Shown: positions 33,674-45,461 of the stretch, in pieces | Position numbering within the stretch: the first letter of the stretch is position 1 | Layout: each line of letters starts with the position of its first letter | Origin: Tausonia pullulans | Taxonomy: Eukaryota; Basidiomycota; Tremellomycetes; Cystofilobasidiales; Mrakiaceae | Assembly: GCA_951802195.1 (NCBI GenBank) | Contig: OX637623.1 | Location: 1,364,001-1,428,000, forward strand | Direction: 5' to 3' | DNA length: 64,000 nt | Made by a program: the position numbers and the translations under genes | Notes under the pieces: generated by a model | The model's database searches: none | Told to the model about the DNA's origin: nothing | What the model saw: the letters and a program-made list of their open reading frames with translations, nothing else

Positions 33674-36600
33674 CTAAGCCCGATTATCCTCCTTCGACCA
33701 TCCGGGGTTGTGAGACGCAGGCTTGCCCGTGCCTCCGTGAATAACACCGGCCGTGTCGACGCGAAGCGAAAGACCCTCAATGGGAGCAAGGTCCTTAGCA
33801 TCGGTGCCGTACGACCAGAGCGCGACGACGACGGTGTTTGGGCCGGAGTAGTCGAGGATGCCTTCGGGGACCGGAAAGAGGGTCTGGGGGCCTGGGTGGC
33901 ATGAAGAGGACGACGAGTGAGGGAGAGAGAACAGAGTTAGACGACGGTTGCTAGCCGGCGAGAGCGAAGGCACGATTCACCGATGTCCGAGACCATCTTG
34001 CCGTACTTCCAACCGTTCACAAAGAGGAGAGCGCGGGCCTTGCCCTTGGAGAGGGGTCCAAAGTCGAAGGCGAGGGGGATCTGCAGATAGACGATGAGCA
34101 GGGTTCGATCAGCGGAGTTCGATCAGCATAATCTGATCAGCGGAAAGGGCCACCACAGCTTCTCACGTCATGGCCGATTGGGAGCGACAGATCAAAAGTC
34201 GTCCGGAAGAAACGAACGCCAGGAGCGTCGTTGGCGAGCGAAGAGGTCTTGGGCCAGGCGGAGTCGTCAAAGCCAGGGAGATGCCACCCGAGGCGCTCGC
34301 CGTAGAAGCCGCCCTGAGGTGGGTGACATCGCAATCTTCCTCAGCTTCCAACGGTACATTGAAGGGCGATGGTTCGAGAAACATACCTCGTTCATTACGC
34401 CACGAACGCGGTCGCGAAACTTAGTCTCTCCACCAAGGGTGCCCTGAACGGTCCAGCGATCGAATTTGACCGACTCGGAACCGCTAACAAGGGTGGCCTT
34501 GGAGATACCACGGATGTTTTTGCCGGCGTCGTCGAGCTCTGGAGGAAAGGAGAGGCAAATCAGCATTTGGAATCACCTGAGAGCTGAGCAGTGACAGCGC
34601 ACCGGTTCCTTGATCGAGACCTTGGTGATCCTGGACGACGACAAGAACGTTCTTGGTCGAATTCAAGAGCGATCCGGCGGGAAAATTAATGGTTGACGAG
34701 GCCGAAGGCGTAAGGATGGACGAGTTGGATCCAAGGAAGCGGCCATTGAGATAGGCGGAGAATGCAAACCCAAGACCGCCTGAGAAGAAGTTCAGATCAT
34801 GGGAGCTCCCAAATACCTCGAATAGACTAACCGGTCACATCGAGAGAGAAACCTGTGACGTCGTTTCCTGAGAATCGTCCGCGCCAGATGATGCTTAGAT
34901 AAGGAGGAATCAGTCTCAGCCTAACGGGCTATTTAGGCAACGCTTCAACCAAAATCAACTCACTTTCCAGTGACGAAGCCGTAGTCGGTCGCTGAAAGGA
35001 TTACAGAATTATTCTCGGGTTGGGGAACGACGGCGGACGTGAGGATGTCGGCCTTGACCCACGCGCTGTCGTCAAAGTCAACATCGACCTCGGGAAGCGA
35101 GTTGGCGTAGGTCCAGTTGGTCAGGACGGGAACAGAGATTTTGGTGACAGCAGGCCCAGGAAGGGTGACACTGTGACGAGACAAAAAGACAGATAAAAGT
35201 CAGCATTTCACGCAGGCTAGATGAAACCTCCTTCATCACACTCACCTCCAGCCAGCCGCCGTCTTCTTCGCCTCGACCTTCTCGCCGTTCCAAGAGACAC
35301 TCGAGACGCCCGAGGGCGCCCAGATCGTCGCCTGTGTTTCCTTCGCGGTGTCACCGACGAGCCGAAGCTCGCTGCCGCCGAGCGAGGCGTTCCGAACGAG
35401 GTACGGACCGATCACGACCGTGGACGAGTTGGTTCCGATCTCGAAGAAATCAGCCCATTGGCCGCTCTCATCGCCGCTATATCCGCCGCCGTTGTTTCCC
35501 TTGGAGTCCTTGGACTGCTTGCGCTCACCGGTAGCATCGCGCTTGCTCCTCGTGTTGTGGCCCTTCTTCGCAGGCGCGAGCGTCGGCTGCCACGCCGTGT
35601 ATGCCGTCGCAGTGTCGAGGATGACGACCGTGAGGGAGCCGATGGTGATCTCGATCTGCGTGCCGAGCGCTAGGTTGCCAAAGGTGAGGACGTGGTCGCC
35701 GTGGTTCGCAAAGGCTGTGACGTTGGCGCCGTTGGTCGGGATCGACGCCTCGACAGAGCCGAGTCCGGCGAGGACGACCTCGAACGTCTGGCTGGCCTCG
35801 CCATAAAGGACGAGGAGATCGTGCTTCTCGTCGAGCGCAGTCGAGAGGAGAACGGCGGCGGTCGAGTAGCGGAGGTGGGTGTGGCCGAAGATGAGGTCCG
35901 TTGGGATGATGCGCGAGTCGCGGCCGCCGATGGTAATCAGGCCCTGGAAGCACGAAAGATCAGAATCACACGCACAAGACGAGGCTCGAGGAATGGGCAC
36001 AAACTCCGAACTGAGGGATTGAGACGTCACCGGTGTCAGGGGTCCAGATGTCGAGCTTGGTCGAGCGAGTGAAGTTAGCGGAGATCGAGGGAGCCCCTGA
36101 GAAACGAAACGAGGTGTTCAGCGCATGGCTTTGGTCAAGTTGAAGTACGAAGAATAGATGCACAGGTAGCCTGCCGAAGGAGGTAGAAGGCAGAGAGAGA
36201 GTCCGGGTTTCGCAGCTCCGTGGTCCAGATTCCAGAGTCTGTAGTGTAAAAGGTACCGTTGCGTTCCTGCAAGGGAGAGATCAGTCAAGGGGGCACGCAA
36301 TCAGCGAGACTCAAGCACATACTGGGCGACCGCTATAGGGAAGAACCACATGTCAGGCAAGATGCAGAGGGTACTGAGGAGGAGAAAAAGAGCTCACATG
36401 TAGGGCTGCGTCTTGAAGGTATACTGGGAGAACTCGCCGAATGTGCCGACCACCTCAGTTTGGCGGAATTCAGGAGCGTTCCGAAGGAAAAGCCCATGCA
36501 GCTTGTATTGTGCAAACTTGGTCGTGAGAGAGCGATCCTCGGAAATGAAGGTCCCGTCTGCAATGAAAGCAGGATGTTAACGTTACGCTCTCCATGGCTT

Positions 36601-38786
36601 AAATCTCCGAGCAAGCAAGCTCACAGTCGCTTGAAGAGTTAAAAGGTCACAGTCGGCATGCAGATCAGCCCATCGCTGCAAACATGACAACAGCGACGTA
36701 CTAAGAGGTGTAAACGACTGAAGGGAGGTCAATGGGTAAGTGAAACAACTTTATACGAGAAAATGAAGTCGGCTCACCAGGAGCGGCCAGCCCTCCCCAA
36801 TTGGTGCCGCCGAAGAACATGTACTTGTTGATAAGCGTGACACGGCTCTGTAGCAAATAAGATCAGACGAGTATCATTACAGGATTCAACTCTGATCTGA
36901 GACTGACCTCGAGCAAATATTGAGTTTGGACCCGCTCAAAGTTCTCGGACGTCATTTTGTAGCAGTTACCGTAGCCTGTTGAAGAAAAGTCCTCTCCGCG
37001 TATCAATGAGCTGTTATTCGTCGGGCTCACAAAGACTGACCATTGCCACCCCAAGGATCGAAACTTCCGCCTTGAATTTCGGCGAAATAGTAGGGGGCTG
37101 CGCAAATCGCGATGAAGAGGTCAGGTCGATGCGCAATTGATATTTTTCTAGCTAGCCGAGCGTACCGTCACGGTTGACGCGCTCCGACCTGTGCCATGAC
37201 TCGGTCAGTACATTCCATGTTGGGAACGCCATGCAAAGGACTCACCAGTCCTTAAAAGCAGTGACGAGGGGAGGAAAGTTGTCCGGTTTCGTGCAAGAAA
37301 ACCCGGCTAGACATCAAGCAAGCGTTCATCAGGCATTATGGCTGGACTATTCTAATGATTTGTATAACTCACCAGGATACGCATCGATTGCTGAGATGTC
37401 AACTGAGGCGTCTCCCGACCCCCAGTAGCCTCGGCCTTGTAGAGAAACGAGGAGTCAGCAGAGCTGCTTCTTCTGCGGGCGCGCAGTCAACCGCTCAACT
37501 GACCTCGTGCGTTGTTGTGCGTGAGAGGGGTCGAGATGCCATTCCGACGGAACGCCTCACCTTAACATATGGAACAATGATAGAAAGGCCACCTCACGAT
37601 GAGTGTCAGCGAGGACTCTTTCGATTCAAGTTGACCTTCTGGAGGCTCACGAAGAGCAATCATATGAGGGTTGTAATTGGGTCCTGTGGCGAATTCATTT
37701 CTACAAAAGAACATTTAGATTCGTCAGCAAAATGCACTGAAAATAGTACAGTGACGGGACTGACTCGACTTGAACCAGAATGACGGGGCCACCCTTCGAG
37801 ATTTCGTTTTGAGCGATGACCGAGGTGATTGCGTCCACATACTTGGGCCAGCCTGATCAGGTTGAGCGTGAACGTCAGCAGAGTGATTGCATCGCCGAGG
37901 CAGGTACCCACTTTCAGCGTAAGTCGTTGAATTCGTCCGGGTAGTCCCTGACTTGCGTATCGCCCAGGCGGGAATTCCGCCCTGGAGAAGCACGCCCACT
38001 GGAATCAGCGTCGCGGCCTTCCGGTGGTTCGCTGGAGACGGTAGCAGCAGGCCTCACTCCAGATGTCTCTCCGTTGATGAACGGGCCGGGGCGGGCAATG
38101 ACAAAGATTCCGACTGTGTCAAGGGCCAGCAAGTGTCAGCGAAGAGGAAGAAATCGGCGGGCCGGCCTGCTCGCTACAAATTGAGCACTCGCCCTCTTTG
38201 GCGATGTCGAAGAAGCTCTGGTAGTTATTGATTCCCTTCATCTCTAGGACGCCCTCTGAGGGCTCAATCAGGTGCCACGGTATGTATATGCTGACAGCGT
38301 TGCTGCCACCGGCCTGTTATAGGTGTGCGCATCGGGATCAGACAGGTAGTTCTTTAAATCCATAAATTGAGACAAAGACTTTTCACACACCTTCATCTTC
38401 TGAAGTACATCACGCCAGAGGTCTGGAACTGGGAGCCTCCAGGGGTGGAACTCGCCCGAATACACAAAAACACGCTGGCTCTTGATGTAGCTGCGGATCG
38501 GACGACATGCGCGCATCAGTTTTGAGCGCAATCATGCAGTCTTCCCAGAGTCGATTCACAGCGAGTAGCGGTCCCAGGCAACATCATTCGTGAGGCCAGT
38601 CGTATGCGGACGCGAGTACTGGTTCACATAGGTGACGTTTGAGTTGAAGATGTCGGACGCAAGTCGGCGTTGAACAGGGACGTAGACGTCGCGGTTGTCG
38701 ATGGCAGGGCTGGACGAGACGGAGAACGCGGTAATAAGGCCACTGAGGGCCAGGAGCGAGCTGCCCAGAACCACCGAAGACATCAT
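33674..38786 (-). CDS. GH35 beta-galactosidase, secreted, multi-domain
   Basis: GH35 enzymes remove beta-galactose from oligosaccharides and cell-wall glycans. The start [20 protein letters not shown] gives a secretion signal; an upstream in-frame ATG (38906) would bury it. Catalytic-domain blocks are [77 protein letters not shown] (Glu of ENE as acid/base), [17 protein letters not shown] (Glu of AEIQGG as the likely nucleophile) and [12 protein letters not shown] followed by [17 protein letters not shown]. Later exons carry beta-sandwich domains, for example [11 protein letters not shown], the block [20 protein letters not shown], and the end [10 protein letters not shown]. The long 5.1 kb gene and multi-domain C-terminus match the large fungal LacA/LacB class of about 1,000 residues. 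Many short introns and several very small exons occur between 36100 and 38500. Catalytic residue roles follow family knowledge. Confidence 0.92.
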
Positions 38787-39371
38787 GATGTTGATTGTAG
38801 TTAGGAACCACCCTCTCCCGTCTTCTAGCTCGAATACCACCCGGACACTATCCCCATGAGTTCGATGGTTCTCGCGCGACGTCGCGCCAGACAAGCTGCT
38901 CGGCATGCAAGCGGAGGAATGCTAGCCCGAGAGATGATCAACAATTCGCGTCTTCCGTGTCGACCCACATGGCCGTAAGAGCTCTCCGGGATTGAGATGG
39001 GCAAGGGCCGGCGTGATGGCGGGCCGGCCTCGGTACCCTCAAGCAGTCTAAGGAGCCTGAAAAGGCGTCACGAGTCCTTGCCAAGGACGGGAGGACGAGG
39101 AAAGGCCCTTGTTTAACCTTGAAAGCGGAGACCACGTCGGGTCAATAGCCGAAAAAGGCAAGCAAGCAGAACCAAGAAAGACGGAGTGACGGTTGGGCGG
39201 AGGAGGGCGATGGCGCAGAAGGAAGTGCCGGGCGGAAGAAAGAAAGCCCCGATTTCACCTCGGCCCACTAGGCTCCTATTCCTCCGACCGGACGAATAAC
39301 AAGGTGGAACTACCTGTCTGCCATTTTGAAAAGACTGTCCATATAATTTTGCGGAGAGGAATCGTCTCATT
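38787..39371. other. intergenic stretch, GH35 upstream region
   Basis: This is 585 bases upstream of the beta-galactosidase start. A poly-purine tract and two GGCCGG-type clusters occur near 39006-39030. No gene with support is seen. Confidence 0.45.
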
Positions 39372-40451
39372 TCAGTCTGGATGCATCCTCCACGACCTTC
39401 CGTTCTTCAAGTTGGCAAGTAAGTGCTTCTCCGTGCCGCCGAGGAACTTGATGTCGTCTGGTGGGTAGGTCCAAGGTGGGAGGTCAGTCAGCAATGACGT
39501 TGTTATAGATGTGTTCGAATGGACTCGCCGAGGGGAGTTGCGTTGAGGAAGATCAGATCCGCACACGTACCATTGGCAACCACTCTCGGGCGTCCGGTCT
39601 GGTTGAGCATTTGGCTCATAGGCGGAATGAGAGCTTTTGCTGATCGGGAACAAGGTGGAACTACCAGCGTTCGTCGTCGCATGGCGCAGAATACTGAGCG
39701 AAGGAAGAATCTCAGATCTAACAAGGACCTCTGCAAAGAAGACCAAATACAGAGTCAGAAGTCCCTCAATCCAAAACAATCTTGATGGTCGAATAAGGCA
39801 CCTTCAATCTGAAGAGCATGCATGCTCGCCAGGAGATTCGAGCGGATGAATACCCGTTAGAGATCATCGTCAGCTGAGGCGTTATGTACGGCAGGTAATC
39901 TCTAAGAAGCCTGGCTAGCGAACATTGATCTGGCGTTCAGTGAGATCTTGAGGACCTGGAAGCCCTTCATCATGACTTGAGGTGGGATGAGGATAGTCAG
40001 CAAGGCACGGTGGACGCTCAGACTCAGCTACTCACCCTTCCGGTTCTTGACCTGCTCCATTGACGAAAGGAAGTTCTCGGGAGGAGCACGAGTGGCAATG
40101 ACGTATAATAACAGATTCTGGGTGAGAAATTTTCTTTTCTGGGCTATGTAGCATGCGCAGCCCTCGTCCAGCAGGTTTTTGAGTCACATTTTTAGCAGGT
40201 GGCCTATTCCGTCGTTGGAACCAACTCACCCATGCCCAAAGTCACGGACACCGTTGTCGACGGCATGCCTTATGGCATCGACAAAATATACCTGGTTGGT
40301 CACTGCGGTGGATACATCGTCAAGCTGTTACGTTGAATCAGATTACGGGCTGCCTCACACCGAGTCTATTGCCCATCCTTCTCGCTGCCAGAGTGATGGA
40401 TTGGATCTCTTCGGGTGAATATTGGACACTGTCGATGGTGATAGAGGGCAT
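39372..40451 (-). CDS. unrecognised protein, multi-exon
   Basis: I do not recognise this gene. Exons with protein-like content and good splice sites read MPSITIDSVQYSPEEIQSIT, LAARRMGNRLG, VYFVDAIRHAVDN, a block with LLLYVIATRAPPENFLSSME, VMMKGFQVLKISLNARSM, SNLLASMHALQIE, EVLVRSEILPSL, TKALIPPMSQMLNQTGRPRV and finally VVANDDIKFLGGTEKHLLAN with LKNGRSWRMHPD before TGA at 39374-39372. The phase matches at several junctions (GAA-G|AG; CTC-A|CA with a 57-base intron; GCC AAT G|). The junctions between VDN and LLLY, and before SNLLA, are unresolved. The sequence is helical and charged with no membrane segment or signal peptide, which suggests a soluble intracellular protein. Its start may lie further upstream. 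A degenerate copy of a longer gene is an alternative. Confidence 0.5.
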
Positions 40452-42603
40452 GCATCAGCAGGTTGCTGCCTGTCTGTTTCCGAAGCAACGCCGTCTGCAG
40501 GAGTGAATAATGTTAAGGTCAAGGTTCGCCCTGGGGTCCAATGTGGATGCAAGCTTGCTTCGAAATTTTGGGCTGGTTTGTCGAATCCAAATGGTAGTCA
40601 GGTCATAAAACAAAAGGTACAGTGAACTGAGTGTCTTTGAGCTGATGGTAAGAAAACAAAGAGTGTGTGACAGTGTGGCTGAAGAGAGACTGAAAATATG
40701 GAAGCCGAGCAAATAAGGGCGCTGCTACACAGACGCGGAGCCGAGGTGGCGGGTCCGCGAGATTCTGCAGCCACATAGGCGCAGAGCCAATGTGGTGAAC
40801 CCGTAAGACCCTGACACTCTAGGTCTCCGCGAATCGCACCTTCCAACAAATAAGGCTATCAGCTCTCGGACACCTCATCGCCTTCCGATCGTACCAGCGG
40901 CAATGAACCCCGTCGATGATCTTGATCAAGTCAGGACCCACCTTAGGCACCTCCCCAATTCTCTCAGGACCTCCGAAACTCCCTAAGCAAGTCGAGGATT
41001 TATCAGATGTCCTCATGTAAAGGGGCTAAGTTAGACTGACATTCAAAATATGACCGAGGCTTTCAGCGTGACCCGCACAGACTCCAGTTGGAGAGCTGCC
41101 ACAGATGCCCAAAGTGAAGTTGTGGCTGAGCTGCGATCAGCATCAATGGGACAAGGACGTGGAAAATGAAAGAACCGACCCTCGGCCACCAGTCTGGAAG
41201 GGTAGCATATGCACTTAGTCAGTAGATATGCTCATGATCCGAGATCTGGACTTGACTTGTTGGTCCGAGAAACACCCTTGCCACATTAGAACAACCGATA
41301 TCCTGTCTCTACCAGACTGTGCGTCTGACTTGGAGATTCTCCGCCGCAAACGAACTTTTTCGCTGTTTGCCTTCAATTAGTCCCCCCCCCCTCCCTTCCC
41401 CTCCGATGGCAATTTCTAGGACCGTAGGAGCTTTTCTGTGTCGCAGATGGTCGTGAAACTTCGAAGAGTCTCACGGAGAATATATGACGCGCGGTGTTAG
41501 ATGTCATCAAAAGCGACGTTCGCTTGAGATCCTTCATCGCCAGAACCCCAGAGACGGCGGTAAATTGGACGTGGCAATTGATCGGGCCACTGAATGGATC
41601 AGGGCAGGTCAAGGCCGGTGTCCACAGAACAGTGAAAAGAGAAGGGGAAAATATAGACCCGAGGTCAATCAGCCGTGCCGAAAGGCCCGGCGCATCGTAC
41701 GTCTTCAAGAGGAGGTCTTACGGGCAGACTATGGCGCCGTCCAGGTCGAAAAGCTCAGCCTCGGATTAAGGTTAATAAAGGAAAGCTCGAGAGAGACAAT
41801 CTATTTTATTTTGATAGTGATGAACTTGCGATCAATAAGTCACTCGCCGTGCTCAGTATCGACGATCCAAGATGCACGTCGGGGCAAGAAGGAGGAGTTG
41901 GCTTCCATCTGGGTTAGCAGCACCGGAGTCGCCCGTTCATGCCCACAGTCTTAGAATACATAACTCTTGGGAGGAGCTTTGATCCAAGGCTTCAACGCCA
42001 GCTGGGGCATGCTGGGATAAGGAGAGTTCCGAGTCATTAGAAGGCCAGACGGCAGGCAATTCGCTCACTCTGTGACGGACGATCAGGGACAGACCCTCGA
42101 CGACATGTAATCTCGTGTTTTTGGAGAGGCCGGGGATGGGGGTCGAGGAGGCTGGGGCACGCATGCTGGATTCCGAAGGTGGTCATCCTTGCAGTGTACG
42201 GTTGTCGAACCGGAGGAAGGAAGGGGAGGTCGGCCTTTTGTCCTTTCGGACGAGGCTGAAGGCTCTTCGATTGTATGCACGCGTCTGTGCAATGTCGTCC
42301 GCTGTCAGAACAGTTTGCTTGAAGCCGTTGACCCCTCCGCTGGAACTTCGATCGTCTAGAGGTCTTACATGCGCTGCAATGCGTAGAGCGATTGGTCTCT
42401 CACACATGTGCTTCCGCCTGAGGGCTAAGTATGTTTTCATATGCTGTGATATCCTGTATCGACCCTAGATACGCGAAAGAGAGAGGAAATATAGCGAAAG
42501 CAATAACAGACGAGACAAGCAAGGAGGATAGATGGCGACTGAGACGATAATTAGCTAGCGCGAGCGGTTCAAATGACCCTCTGGGGGACCGATCCCCAGC
42601 CGC
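40452..42603. other. unresolved region, possible minus-strand exons
   Basis: No complete gene can be built here. Minus-strand fragments look coding. One at about 41175-41050 reads SHNFTLGICGSSPTGVCAGH. Another at 40970-40850 includes IIDGVHCRWYDRKAMR. A third at 41740-41715 reads FDLDGAIV, the form of a HAD-phosphatase first motif. A fourth lies at 41372-41640 (FTVLWTPALTCPDPF and nearby). A fifth at 42440-42183 has PIALRIAAHVRPLDD. They do not share frames or obvious splice partners. The stretch could hold one small multi-exon gene, two short genes, or a decayed one. A C run lies at 41382-41390. Confidence 0.3.
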
Positions 42604-45461
42604 TCATTTGCGCGAAACACGGACCAGCTCAACCTCGGAGTGGTCGTTCCCACGCTCCCACGAGTCGCTCTCAAAATCGAGCTTGTTGACGCTGCTTCCT
42701 TCTTCGTACGGGCGGGACTCGTAGTCCTAGGCAGCGGACAAGTTCAGTCTCTCACCAGGTCGAGGATGAAACCCCAGCTTGTGCTAAATCTTGCTCACTT
42801 GGCCCTGCTCAATGTCCGCGTCGAAAGCGCCTTCGATCCTGGTCTCAATCTCCTGGTGAATATTGACCCTGTTCTCAGAAGAAGATGAAAACTTCGGTTA
42901 GTAGAAGGAAAAAGAGCCGGTTCGAAGACGCTGCACTGGAGGGACCATGGGAACTGACCCTCCACGCTGGCTGTTAACGTTGTTGCCAAAGCGAGCGGAC
43001 TGGCCGCCGGTGGCCCTTTGGCCTCCAGGGCCAGAAAGGACCTTGCCGCCGGACGAGTCGTTCTCAGTGAACTCGGCGCGACCGTTCAAGTTGGCAAGCA
43101 TTGTCCTGAGAAAGGAGAGGACATATCAGCCGGAAAAGTGATCATCGAAGCCCCAACAACTAAGTGCATCACACACATGGTGTAAACCCTGGGAAAGAGA
43201 GGGAGAGGGGGTTTACGGCGAGATAGGAGGGGCGATGGATATATAAGCACGGCTGTACGTCACACATGAAGAAACCGAACTTTGACGGCGCCCACCTTCC
43301 AATGCAAGACTCAACCATAACGCTAAAAAGTTTGCGTCAGAATATGAATCTAAAGGACTGAACCAGTGACGTGATATACCTGATGTTGTTGTTCGGCTGG
43401 AGATAGCATCAGTTGGGCCGGTCTATGACTTGAAACCTACAACACGGACCGACCTGCAGAGACCAGGTGATGAGGGCAATGACGGCGATTCCAGCGGTGA
43501 GGGAACCGTTCCTGACGGAGGCTAACATGAGACGACGAATGATGTTCTGTAGATGAGGTGACAGCCTCAGCATCCCAAGCAAGGAGTGCTATGGCAAGGG
43601 GAATTTACTCCGGTGTCGGTGAACTCGCTTTTGACCCGAGAGAGAGCAACGACGAGGACGAGGGTGATGCATATGTCGCTGGCAACGCAAAAACATGTAA
43701 GTTAGTCAAGCGCGTTTGATTAGGGCGTAGCTTTGTGAGAAGACGCACGCTCCCTGGCAGAAGAGAGAAGTCGAAGGAGGCAGCCCAGTCAATCTATCGC
43801 TTGGAGACGAAGAGTCAAATGGCTAAGACTCACCACAGCAGTAGCGACCCAGAGAGTAATCATGCTTAGAAATGGAAAACATCGTCAGCGAGACGAAGTT
43901 AGACCTGGTACGATACGATCCTACACTCACGGAGAGATCGACTCGCGAGCGGAGAGCTCGACGGTAGCTGCAAGGATTCCACCACCGATGGATCCGGCAA
44001 TCTGTTGATTCGAGAAATCAAACAGTCAGATCTTCACCTCAGGTTCGACTTCCCCTTCCCCCATAAGAAACAGCCGAGTACGCACCGAAGCTCCGATGGG
44101 AAGCGCCAGGATGGCCACCAACCACCACTTCTTTGTCCTAGATGAAGGACGCAGACATCAACAAAGGACGCTCCGCCACAATTGAAAAAAGTGACTCACA
44201 GCTTGTAGATCCGGACTGTAAGCCAACTTTGAACGATGGCTCCGGTTAAACCGGTGGAGATGACTGCGGAGACAACAGAAATGAGCAATCACTCCGCGGT
44301 CAAGGTGGCGAGCCGATAAGGAACAAATGTAACTTACCAAAGATAGGAATACTGATGGGCTGCGTCTGGGACATGTACTTATGGTGGAATACCGCGTGAG
44401 TTTCTGAGGGTTTGAGAGGGGCAATAGTATTTCTTGATGGCTCACCGCGATGTCACCCCAATGTGTCTGTAAACATGAGAAGGGAGGGTCTCAGCTGAGG
44501 TAAAACTTGGCAAGGTACTGTTGAGGAGAAAAGACAAACAATACAGTATAGGTAGACAGCTGACATGATGGCAGCCGTGCACGCCAGACTGAGAAAAAGA
44601 GTCAGAGTAAGCAGACGTTCAGAAACGGTGGTGAACCGCAGGCGAGAGCTTGCCACTCACTCGGTAATGAGAGCCGCGATGACCGAGATACGGTTGAACC
44701 AGCTGTCTCTGGGGTACTGTACAGCCGTGCTGAATATCAGACGCAGTCCTAGAGAGCATCCGCCACAAGCCTCCGGTGATCCGTCGCGAGTCGCCCGAGC
44801 TGGGGTTTTCCGAAACATATCTCACCTTCCTGAAGTACATGAGAATCCTGAGTTTGCAGCGAAGTCAACAAGGGATTCCTCTTCGTCTGTCTGGATATGT
44901 ACAACACTCACTGGGAGCACCTGTAAGTGTGGTGACGACATTATTGACGGTTGGGAGGAGCGCAAGAACGAGACGGAAACAGAAGACGGCAAGAAGGGCG
45001 CGAAGCCGGTTTGTTTAGTCCATTTTCACAGGCAGCAGCACGTCACTGCCGCCGAGCGAGAATGGATAACCGAAAGGAGTAGAGACTTGCTCGAGCGTCA
45101 AGAGCGAACAGTTCATCCAGGCAGCCTGAGAGGGGAGGAGGGGATTTGAGTGGTTAGAGACGGTAAGTTCAGGCTATGTCGATAAGAGACTGGGGTCTCA
45201 CCAGAACGAGAGTGCTGGAGCAAGCCGGCGGAAATGAGTAGCAGAGGGGACAAAGGAGAGAGGGCAGGGACGCAGGAGGAATCAGTCTCGCGTGGCCTTA
45301 ACCTCTCTTAAAGCCGGCTGTTAAGCTTTCCCTCGCCGGCCCCCCATGAGCCGTGGCTCTGTGCCCCATAGTCATCGCGTTCATGGGGAGGGGGTTGGAC
45401 CGCAAGTGGTGTTCGTCGAAGGCGTCGGCGCTCACCCAACGTTGGCATCGATGGGCGCCAT
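42604..45461 (-). CDS. DUF6534-like seven-helix membrane protein, tandem copy A
   Basis: Exons begin 45461-45436 (MAPIDANV), 45214-45202 (13 bases, GTLVL), then AAWMNCSLLTL to 45091, and 44920-44912 (9 bases). They continue QILMYFRK, YPRDSWFNRISVIAALIT, DLACTAAIMSAVYLYCI, HWGD, VISTGLTGAIVQSWLTVRIY, WWLVAILALPIGASIAGSIG, DICITLVLVVALSRVKSEF, TDTGNIIRRLMLASVRNGSL and TAGIAVIALITWSLQ. The soluble tail starts MLANLNGRAEF and ends VELVRVSRK before TGA (42606-42604). Helix spacing, the YPxD loop, VQxxxxxRIY, DTxxxIRRL and the LLANLN end match basidiomycete DUF6534 proteins; I count about seven membrane segments. The function of that family is unknown. The exon 3 donor is GC (CTCGA|GCAAGT). The acidic C-tail (HQEIETRIEGAFDADIEQ) is conserved with copy B. 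Confidence 0.75.

Noticed and set aside
39620-39680. A 25-base intron (from GTAGTT to ATCAG) in the unidentified minus-strand gene
   Set aside because: It is too short for a spliceosomal intron; an ordinary 57-base intron starting GTATTC gives a consistent frame (EILPSL then TKALIPP).
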